From Erysipelotrichaceae bacterium UBA1783 (lineage in GTDB: Bacteria > Bacillota_I > Bacilli_A > Erysipelotrichales > Erysipelotrichaceae), in assembly GCA_002315205.1 (NCBI GenBank), contig DCGH01000010.1:1-11760 (forward strand): a stretch of DNA of 11,760 nt, in the 5' to 3' direction. Made by a program: the position numbers and the translations under genes. Position 1 is the first letter of the stretch. Each line of letters starts with the position of its first letter. Below are positions 6,526 to 11,760 of the stretch, in pieces. Under the pieces are notes generated by a model. It had not been told where the DNA came from. It saw nothing but the letters and a program-made list of their open reading frames with translations, and did not search any database.

Positions 6526-7958
6526 TCAAAGCATTAATAAAAGCAATCAAGATTTTATTAGTCTGTGCGTTTGTTATCGTCGGCTTTAGCTACCGTCCAG
6601 CAGCTACAGTAGAAGCAGATGATTCTGATTTTGAGGAAAACTATTCGTATTATTGTGAGCTATGCTCAACAAAGACGAAATTAACAGAAGCAGAAAAAGA
6701 GGTTTGTGCCAGATTTAGAGACTACGAAATCAAAAGAAGCAATGATATTGCAAAGCAGATTCAAGAAGCACAGGCAAATATTAGCACAATGAAGGCTAAT
6801 ATTGCTTCTCAAGGCGCCAAGATTAATCAGTATAACAGCTTAATTTCAACATTAGAGTCCCAGATTAAGGCAATCAATAATACAATTTCAATCATTGAGA
6901 AGAATATTGAGAATCTGAATGCTCAGATTGAAGAAAGAGAAATCAAAATTGAACAGCTAAATGATCAGATTAAGGAAAGAATGGTGGCATCTCAACTAAA
7001 TGTCAGAACGAATTCCTATATCAAGTTCATTATGGGTGCCTCAACCTTTGTCGATTTATTAAGAAGAATCAGTGCCATCAATGAAATTACGGCTTATGAT
7101 ATGGGCAAAATTGATGAGATGGAGGCTGAAAAGGTTCTTTTACAGAATGATATCAATGAGCTACAGTCTCAAAAGGATCTGCTGTATACCCAACAGACCG
7201 AATTAGAAACCAAGAAGCAGAGCTACCAGAAGCTGTTAAAGGTTGCTCAAGAGCTGATGGCTGAATTCAGAAAACAGGAAGCTGCCCTTGAAGATGAGAT
7301 GGAGGCTTTAAAGAAGGATAAGAGTGAGCTGGAAGCTCATATCGAAGAGCTAACGAAAGCCTTAAATGAGCTATATGCATCAGATGGATTTGGACAGTTC
7401 TTTAAGAATACAACCTTCTGGATTTCAACGGAGGCTTATTATTATACTTCGGGTGGATTCCATGGTGCATTAGATGCAGCAGTAAGTATTGGTACTAAGC
7501 TATATCCAGTAGCTAATGGTGTTGTTGTTGATATTGGTACAGGCTGTTCTGCTACAGGCGGTTACATGGGTAATAGCTGTAACTGGGGTAGAGGAAACTT
7601 TGTATTCTATTTCTGTTTAATTGGTGATAAGTACTACTTTGTACAATATGACCACTTACAGAATGTAAATGTTAAGATTGGTGATATTATTACTCAGGGT
7701 GTAACAGTTGTTGGTACGACTGGTAATAGTGGTAACTCTTCAGGAGCTCACCTTCATTTAGCAATTACATACTTAGGTACAACTTCTACAACCAGCCCAG
7801 AAAAGATTTTACAGCAGTTTAGGATTTATGATAAGAGCTTCGGCTTATCAAATAATATTTCTTCAGCATGTAAAAACAGAGGAAATAAGGCTCCTTGTAT
7901 TATGAATCCAAATGATATCTATGGATATCGTTATGGTAAGACCTATAGGGTTTATTAG
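6522..7958 (+). CDS. Secreted coiled-coil M23 (LytM-type) peptidase, probable FtsEX-activated wall hydrolase
   Basis: The 478-residue protein has a signal peptide or anchor (about 7-32, possible cleavage near VEA-DD), a long coiled coil (about 70-160 and 195-285) and a C-terminal M23 domain (about 310-430). The middle contains the hinge-like SYIKFIMGASTFVDLLRRIS (165-184), also seen in PcsB and CwlO type coiled coils. The zinc ligands of an active M23 enzyme all appear present: His314 and Asp318 (HGALD), then His410 and His412 (HLHL), with His378 in YDHL as catalytic histidine. M23 enzymes cut peptide bonds in peptidoglycan. The start ATG at 6522 has AGGTGG upstream and overlaps the ftsX stop; GTG at 6513 is less likely. 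The order ftsE-ftsX-coiled-coil hydrolase implies control by FtsEX. Cysteines 45 and 48 (CELC), 342 and 353, and 450 and 459 are unusual in a secreted protein and may pair. The enzymatic call is firm by motif; partnership is inferred from context. Confidence 0.93.
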   Translation: MIKALIKAIKILLVCAFVIVGFSYRPAATVEADDSDFEENYSYYCELCSTKTKLTEAEKEVCARFRDYEIKRSNDIAKQIQEAQANISTMKANIASQGAKINQYNSLISTLESQIKAINNTISIIEKNIENLNAQIEEREIKIEQLNDQIKERMVASQLNVRTNSYIKFIMGASTFVDLLRRISAINEITAYDMGKIDEMEAEKVLLQNDINELQSQKDLLYTQQTELETKKQSYQKLLKVAQELMAEFRKQEAALEDEMEALKKDKSELEAHIEELTKALNELYASDGFGQFFKNTTFWISTEAYYYTSGGFHGALDAAVSIGTKLYPVANGVVVDIGTGCSATGGYMGNSCNWGRGNFVFYFCLIGDKYYFVQYDHLQNVNVKIGDIITQGVTVVGTTGNSGNSSGAHLHLAITYLGTTSTTSPEKILQQFRIYDKSFGLSNNISSACKNRGNKAPCIMNPNDIYGYRYGKTYRVY

Positions 7959-7967
7959 TAAAGAAGC

Positions 7968-7995
7968 AAAGATGCAAGAAATTGCATCTTTTTTT
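7968..7995 (+). terminator. Rho-independent terminator of the ftsEX operon
   Basis: A perfect 10-bp stem AAAGATGCAA/TTGCATCTTT closes a GAAA tetraloop and is followed by TTTT. It ends the ftsE-ftsX-M23 transcript and separates it from the MerR gene. Confidence 0.92.
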
Positions 7996-8044
7996 CGTTT
8001 AGGACTATAATAAAGAAAAAAATACAAAAAAACTCATTTTATTA

Positions 8045-8075
8045 TTGACCTTGACCCAAGGTTATAGCTTATGTT
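8045..8075 (+). promoter_or_regulatory. MerR-type promoter with operator in a 19-bp spacer
   Basis: TTGACC (8045-8050) and TATGTT (8070-8075) are 19 bp apart, the over-long spacer typical of MerR-activated promoters. The inverted repeat ACCTTG-ACC-CAAGGT (8048-8062) overlaps the -35 and fills part of the spacer, resembling CueR and SoxR type sites but with a shorter centre. The start site would be near 8082, just before the GAGGTGA ribosome site. Autoregulation by the downstream gene is inferred. Confidence 0.7.
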
Positions 8076-8094
8076 TTTAATCGAGGTGATGAAT

Positions 8095-9411
8095 ATGACG
8101 ATCAATGAAATTGAAAAGCTGACAGGTTTAACTAAAAAAAGTATTCGCTATTATGAGCAGGAAGGCTTAGTTCATCCTAAAAGAGAAGAAAACGATTATC
8201 GAAGCTATAGTGAAGCTGATTTAGAGGTTTTAAAAAGAATTAAGCTATATCGTTATTTAGGTTTTTCAATAGCGGAGATTAACGATATTTTAAATGGTGA
8301 TTTAGATATCAAAGAGCTTTTACAGAAAAAAGCGGATGACCTGGAAAATCAAAGTGAAGGATTAAAGGAAAAGCAGAGCTTGTGTATTGATCTATTGAAA
8401 AAGGATATCGGTGATATATCAACGATTAATCAATATGTGGAACAGATCGATTTTTTGGAGAGTGATGAAATTAGGGAAATGAAGAAAACCTTAGTTGAGA
8501 GTGCTGTACCAAATGTCTATGCTGCGATTGCACAAAGCTTAATCTGCTGTGGACCTATTGGTGGATTAATCATTGCTGTAGCAGGAAAAAGATATGAGGC
8601 ATTAGCGTTATTAATTCCTATGGCATATTTTTCATTAAGATGGCTAGAAGCAATCTGGCGTTACTATTTGAGCTATCGTAAAAAGCATCAGCAGAAGGTC
8701 AATCAGACAAATAAGGCAAATTCTCTAGTGCTACCAATGGCATTGTTAATGGTATTTGTGCTAATTGGTGGCGTTATTGTTTTGGAATTAACCTATAGTA
8801 AGTATTTGGTACCTGAGGATTTCTTATTCTATGAGCGTAGTCAGCTTAGTGTTGTTGGTATGATTGGTTTAATAATGGTGGCATTTATCGTTATTTTCGT
8901 GTCAGCTTCACATAAGATGAACATTCATCGTTCAGGGGATTACGATGTATTAATAGGATGGGTATTGAAAAGAAGTGCTAAGGTAAAGGCTATGATTATA
9001 GCGATTTGGATAGTATTAGTCTACATTTGTATTTCACAAGCTAATATTGTTACAAAAGATAAGATTATTATCAGAAATTTTTTACATCCAATTGGTATTA
9101 GCTATTCCTACAGTGATGTTGAAGCGATTGAAGCTGGTTTTGGTCAAAAGAGCTTTTCAATTGCGGAATATCAGAAGAAGGGGCAGTTCCACTATATTAT
9201 TTATGTAAATGGTCAAAAGCTTGTATTTATGACACCAACAGTCAATGAGTCCATTGACAGATATGATGATTCCTATCTGGAATTGGAGGAATTCGATCAG
9301 AAGCTGGTTGAATTAGCTGTTGAAAAAACAGCATCGAAGGAATGCTCAAATTACTGTTATCTGGATCAGCGCTATGTAGATCGTTTCCTAAGAATTATCA
9401 ATAACAAATAA
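8095..9411 (+). CDS. Membrane-anchored MerR family transcriptional regulator
   Basis: The 438-residue protein begins with a MerR winged helix-turn-helix: TINEIEKLTGLTKKSIRYYEQEGLV (2-26), then YRSYSEADLEVLKRIKLYRYLGFSIAEI (35-62). A charged coiled-coil dimerisation helix (about 72-105) follows. In place of a soluble ligand domain come about five membrane helices (141-163, 167-186, 211-231, 252-271, 297-314) and a C-terminal domain of about 120 residues. With an odd helix count and a cytoplasmic N-terminus, that end would lie outside the membrane. It contains KIIIRNFLHPIGISYSYSDV (323-342), FHYIIYVNGQKLVFM and a Cys pair (417, 421). Ordinary MerR proteins are 110-280 residues. The start at 8095 is chosen for GAGGTGA five to six bases upstream; ATG at 8089 and 8071 are also in frame. 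It is terminator-bounded on both sides with its own MerR-style promoter. The ligand is unknown. Confidence 0.88.
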   Translation: MTINEIEKLTGLTKKSIRYYEQEGLVHPKREENDYRSYSEADLEVLKRIKLYRYLGFSIAEINDILNGDLDIKELLQKKADDLENQSEGLKEKQSLCIDLLKKDIGDISTINQYVEQIDFLESDEIREMKKTLVESAVPNVYAAIAQSLICCGPIGGLIIAVAGKRYEALALLIPMAYFSLRWLEAIWRYYLSYRKKHQQKVNQTNKANSLVLPMALLMVFVLIGGVIVLELTYSKYLVPEDFLFYERSQLSVVGMIGLIMVAFIVIFVSASHKMNIHRSGDYDVLIGWVLKRSAKVKAMIIAIWIVLVYICISQANIVTKDKIIIRNFLHPIGISYSYSDVEAIEAGFGQKSFSIAEYQKKGQFHYIIYVNGQKLVFMTPTVNESIDRYDDSYLELEEFDQKLVELAVEKTASKECSNYCYLDQRYVDRFLRIINNK

Positions 9412-9437
9412 ACCAGGTTGACAATCTGGTTTTTTTT
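9411..9437 (+). terminator. Rho-independent terminator after the MerR gene
   Basis: The stem starts in the stop codon: AACCAG pairs with CTGGTT, with inner G-U and T-A pairs around a GAC loop, followed by a run of T to 9437. Confidence 0.88.
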
Positions 9438-9450
9438 CTGGAAAAGTGAT

Positions 9451-9503
9451 ACAAATCTATCAGATGTCTTTGTTTTTATCTGAACAAATAATGAAGATTT
9501 GTT
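9451..9503. repeat. Nested inverted repeats upstream of the S41 protease promoter
   Basis: ACAAATCT (9451-9458) is an exact inverted repeat of AGATTTGT (9495-9502). Inside it, TCAGAT (9460-9465) pairs with ATCTGA (9478-9483). A competing hairpin uses AACAAAT (9483-9489) with ATTTGTT (9497-9503). It lies upstream of the likely -10, so it may be a DNA operator; a regulatory role is speculative. Confidence 0.45.
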
Positions 9504-9541
9504 AAAGGAATGTTCGCCATTATGCAAGATGAATTGCTTTG

Positions 9542-9550
9542 TGATAAAAT
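9542..9550 (+). promoter_or_regulatory. Extended -10 promoter of the S41 protease gene
   Basis: TGATAAAAT is a TGn-extended -10 with a single mismatch to TATAAT. It lies just before the ribosome site AAAGGCGGTGA, which differs from the ideal at one base, and the ATG at 9568. No good -35 is seen. Confidence 0.55.
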
Positions 9551-9567
9551 AAAGGCGGTGATTATAT

Positions 9568-10992
9568 ATGAAGGATGTATTTAAAAAGATTTTAGTTGGT
9601 GCCTTCGCTTTAATTTTAGCCTTATTTATCTTTGGCTTAGGGGCATTAGTAGGAAATATTATTGCGGGAAGTGACCATGTAGAAACTGTCGATGGAGATT
9701 TCTCTACCTTACAGAAGGTTTACTCTTTAATGGCTAGCGATTTCTATTTTGGTGAAGATAGTGAAGCATATAGAAAAAAGCTAATTGAGGACGCTATCAA
9801 TGGTATGGTGGATGCCCAGGGTGATATTCATACAGTATATATGACAAGTGAAGAGCTGTCAGAGTTTACTGGTTCATTAGAATCATCATTTGTTGGTATT
9901 GGTGTTACCTATACAGCATTAGATGATAATCTTTTAGTAAAGAATACGATTAAAGGCTCTCCAGCAGAGGCTGCTGGTGTATTATCTGGAGATTTGATCG
10001 TTGCTGTGGATGGTGTCAGATTAACAGCCGAAAATGTGAATAATGTCCAGGATATGATTAAGGGACAGAAGGGAACAGATGTTGTCATTACTGTTGCTAG
10101 AGGAACAGAGGAAATCGATATTACAATTACTCGTGATGAAATCTCTAATACTGTATTCTCAGAGTATTTAGGGGATGGCGTTGGATATTTGGAAATTACT
10201 TCCTTCTCTGATGGTACTGGCAAAGAGGTTGGCAACCATTTAAAGGATTTGGTCAAGGATGGAGCAAAGAGCTTAATTATTGATTTAAGAGATAATGGTG
10301 GTGGATATGCTACTACCTTAGATGAAATCAGTGCTTACTTTATGAAGAAGGGTGATATCATCATGCGTGAGGTAGATAGAGATGGTAAAGAAATTATTGA
10401 TTACTGTGGTGGCGGTACAAAGTATGAATTCAATAAGATTATCATCTTAACAAATGAGAATTCAGCAAGCTGCTCAGAGGTATTCACTTTAGCTATGAAG
10501 GAAAACTGTAATGCCATTGTTGTTGGTGAAACAACCTATGGTAAGGGTATTGCTCAATTAACAAGATTGTTCTCAGATGGTAGTGCCTTAAAGTATACAG
10601 ATATGGCTTGGAGCAGTGGTCAGGGCGTTTATGTTGGTGAAACCGGTATTGAGCCTGACTATAAGGTAAGATTACCTGAGGTATTATATCAGAGCTATTT
10701 AAAGCTTGAGGATGATGAAGTTATTGCTTATGATACAGTGAATGAAAAAGCTGAAAACATTCAGCTGATGCTTGATTTCTTAGGCTATGAAGTAGACCGT
10801 CAGGATGGTTACTATTCTGCAGCAACCAGAGATGCTGTAAAAGCCTTCCAGAAGGATAGTGGTATAGCTGTTACAGGAAATGTGGATAGTGATACTGCAA
10901 AGCTATTAAATTCTGCTGTTGTACTAAAGTGGCAGAACAACAAGGCTACCTTAGATTATCAGATGATTAAGGCAAAGGAATTAGCGAAGTAA
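9568..10992 (+). CDS. C-terminal processing peptidase, S41 family (CtpA/CtpB-like), with PDZ and peptidoglycan-binding domains
   Basis: The 474-residue protein has an N-terminal membrane anchor or signal (about 8-34), a helical region, a PDZ domain (about 100-188, with KGSPAEAAGVLSGDLIVAVDG at 129-149), the S41 core (about 195-370) and a PG_binding_1 domain (about 394-448, with LGYEVDRQDGYYSAATRDAV). The core shows LIIDLRDNGGGY (236-247), then NENSASCSE (296-304) and YGKGIAQ (324-330). By the family's fixed 25-residue Ser-Lys spacing, Ser301, Lys326 and Gln330 are the catalytic triad; all are present. Such proteases trim or regulate extracytoplasmic proteins; B. subtilis CtpB acts in sporulation signalling and lies near ftsEX. 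Wall binding and the ftsEX neighbourhood make division or wall hydrolases plausible substrates, but this is inference. It has its own promoter and is separated from the MerR gene by a terminator. Confidence 0.94.
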   Translation: MKDVFKKILVGAFALILALFIFGLGALVGNIIAGSDHVETVDGDFSTLQKVYSLMASDFYFGEDSEAYRKKLIEDAINGMVDAQGDIHTVYMTSEELSEFTGSLESSFVGIGVTYTALDDNLLVKNTIKGSPAEAAGVLSGDLIVAVDGVRLTAENVNNVQDMIKGQKGTDVVITVARGTEEIDITITRDEISNTVFSEYLGDGVGYLEITSFSDGTGKEVGNHLKDLVKDGAKSLIIDLRDNGGGYATTLDEISAYFMKKGDIIMREVDRDGKEIIDYCGGGTKYEFNKIIILTNENSASCSEVFTLAMKENCNAIVVGETTYGKGIAQLTRLFSDGSALKYTDMAWSSGQGVYVGETGIEPDYKVRLPEVLYQSYLKLEDDEVIAYDTVNEKAENIQLMLDFLGYEVDRQDGYYSAATRDAVKAFQKDSGIAVTGNVDSDTAKLLNSAVVLKWQNNKATLDYQMIKAKELAK

Positions 10993-10994
10993 TA

Positions 10995-11016
10995 ACTATT
11001 TTAAATTGAAAATAGT
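10995..11016. repeat. Hairpin directly after the S41 protease gene, lacking a T-tract
   Basis: ACTATTTT and AAAATAGT form a perfect 8-bp stem around AAATTG, starting two bases after the stop. No T-run follows on the plus strand, so it is a poor terminator. It may be a decayed terminator or mRNA-end hairpin next to the insertion element. Confidence 0.45.
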
Positions 11017-11040
11017 ACTGAAATAGGATGAAGAATAGAA

Positions 11041-11065
11041 GGGGCTGTAAAAAAATAAACAGCCC
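11041..11065. repeat. GC-rich inverted repeat, possible left end of the insertion element
   Basis: GGGCTGT (11042-11048) and ACAGCCC (11059-11065) are perfect 7-bp arms around ten A/T bases. This is the only GC-rich block between the protease gene and the transposase. A GGGG-starting terminus is plausible for an IS, but the right end is outside the window, so the boundary is unproven. Confidence 0.35.
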
Positions 11066-11075
11066 AATATAAGAC

Positions 11076-11126
11076 AAAAAAGAGGTTCAAACCTAGAGTA
11101 AAATCTGGGAATGGACCTCTTTTTTT
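11076..11126 (+). terminator. Terminator hairpin directly upstream of the transposase promoter
   Basis: A 13-bp stem (11076-11088 with 11113-11125, one G-U pair) with a 24-nt loop ends in seven T residues. The A-run on the other arm makes it potentially active in both directions. It would stop transcripts from the protease gene from entering the transposase. Confidence 0.78.
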
Positions 11127-11134
11127 GGTATAAT
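11126..11134 (+). promoter_or_regulatory. Extended -10 promoter of the transposase, probably leaderless
   Basis: TGGTATAAT carries a perfect TATAAT and the TGn extension, whose T is the last base of the terminator T-run. Six bases (TTAAGT) separate it from the ATG at 11141. No Shine-Dalgarno sequence is present. Confidence 0.6.
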
Positions 11135-11140
11135 TTAAGT

Positions 11141-11760
11141 ATGGAAAACTTGATGAATTCAAACTTAAATAATATCCACCTAACCAATGGATATTGTACA
11201 CCAATTCAACTAAGATTACCACTAGATTTAGAAACAATTATTAGTTTTTCTGATCCACTTTATACATTTGAAGAGGTACTAAAGGAGTGTAAGTTAGAAC
11301 AGTACCTAAAATCAGATAAGGAAGACCCAAGAGGTCGTATCGGATTTAATAATCTTACAATGTTAAGAGTAGTCTTATTTGGATTTATGATAAATGGTTA
11401 TATTTCAACTAGAAAGCTTGCTAGCCAATGTGTTAATGACATTCGTTTCCGTTGGCTCTTAAGACATGAGAACTCGTTCCCCTCTCATATGACGATTGAT
11501 AATTTTATGAATCATTATTTGATGGATACTATTGAAAATATATTCAATGAGATTAATAAGGTAATTTTTGAAAAAGACCATGTTGACTTAGAACACATTT
11601 ATATTGATGGTTCGAAGATAGAGGCAAATGCGAATAAATATACATGGGTTTGGAAAAATGCTTGTCTAACAAGCAGATTAAGACTATATAAAAAGATTAC
11701 TGATCTTATCGATAAAATTAATGATGAGGTTTTATGCTTCGAATGTTATCGATATGACAG
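11141..11760 (+). CDS. IS1182-family transposase, 5' part (continues beyond window)
   Basis: An open frame of 206 codons runs to the window edge without a stop. The N-terminal half matches the DUF772-type domain of IS1182/IS5-group transposases: an early hydrophobic stretch, then GFNNLTMLRVVLFGFMINGY, a helix-turn-helix-like ISTRKLASQCVNDIRFRWLL, and FPSHMTIDNFMNHYL. The segment HIYIDGSKIEANANKYTWVW contains the first acidic residue of the DDE catalytic triad (Asp of YIDG); the other two lie beyond the window. The protein would cut and paste its own element between inverted repeats. The start ATG at 11141 follows the promoter by six bases with no ribosome site; ATG at 11153 is in frame but also lacks one. 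The visible part is intact, so the element may be functional. Family assignment is by motif memory, confident at the DDE level and slightly less for IS1182. Confidence 0.88.
   Translation, partial: MENLMNSNLNNIHLTNGYCTPIQLRLPLDLETIISFSDPLYTFEEVLKECKLEQYLKSDKEDPRGRIGFNNLTMLRVVLFGFMINGYISTRKLASQCVNDIRFRWLLRHENSFPSHMTIDNFMNHYLMDTIENIFNEINKVIFEKDHVDLEHIYIDGSKIEANANKYTWVWKNACLTSRLRLYKKITDLIDKINDEVLCFECYRYD

Larger units (their letters stand above)
11041..11760 (+). mobile_element. IS1182-like insertion sequence, left part
   Basis: This combines the transposase, the upstream insulating terminator and the GC-rich inverted repeat as candidate left end. The left border at 11041 is a guess; it could lie anywhere between the protease stop at 10992 and 11076. 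The right end, terminal inverted repeats and target duplication are outside the window. Confidence 0.55.

Noticed and set aside
8071..8094. Longer MerR N-terminus from ATG 8071 or 8089
   Set aside because: ATG 8071 falls inside the -10 element, and 8089 overlaps the ribosome site; the MerR fold starts properly at 8095.
9909..10256. 115-codon minus-strand open frame
   Set aside because: It is antisense to the PDZ and S41 region of the protease, a common artefact of this codon usage.
10996..11237. Two minus-strand open frames of 63 and 78 codons
   Set aside because: They cross hairpins, the IS left end and the transposase start, and their translations look like low-complexity intergenic sequence.

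Overview
The window (low-GC, strong Shine-Dalgarno sites, Rho-independent terminators, rsmG next to a ParB-fold gene, ftsEX with a coiled-coil wall hydrolase) looks like a Gram-positive Bacillota chromosome. The style is compatible with a gut Erysipelotrichales-like lineage, but that rank is a guess. The rsmG-noc pair suggests the origin of replication may be nearby. Both ends are truncated: a ParB/Noc gene on the left and an IS1182-like transposase on the right.

Layout. Positions 1-1005 (minus strand) hold rsmG followed by a ParB-fold gene, most likely noc, in one operon read from an extended -10 promoter near 1040. The promoter is overlaid by a palindrome that matches the B. subtilis Noc-binding site at 12 of 14 positions. 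Divergently, on the plus strand, come an unrecognised 269-aa protein (1173-1982), a DUF2207 membrane protein (2066-3952), a YitT/DUF2179 membrane protein (4058-4900), then ftsE, ftsX and a secreted coiled-coil M23 peptidase (4953-7958) in a tightly overlapping operon. These are followed by a MerR-type regulator fused to about five membrane helices (8095-9411), an S41 C-terminal processing protease with PDZ and peptidoglycan-binding domains (9568-10992), and the 5' part of a transposase (11141 to the end).

How the genes work together. FtsE (ATPase) and FtsX (membrane subunit) would drive the exported M23 hydrolase, a layout parallel to FtsEX-PcsB, FtsEX-CwlO and FtsEX-EnvC. The S41 protease also works outside the membrane, and YitT-ftsEX-ctp resembles the yvjA-ftsEX-ctpB neighbourhood of B. 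subtilis. The membrane MerR sits between hydrolase and protease, in its own terminator-bounded unit with a MerR-style 19-bp-spacer promoter and operator. That makes it a candidate one-component envelope sensor.

The points most worth a second look are the Noc-site-like operator together with a Noc that lacks the usual N-terminal membrane helix, the membrane MerR with its self-operator, the M23 enzyme with intact zinc ligands in the FtsEX partner slot, and two apparently leaderless genes.
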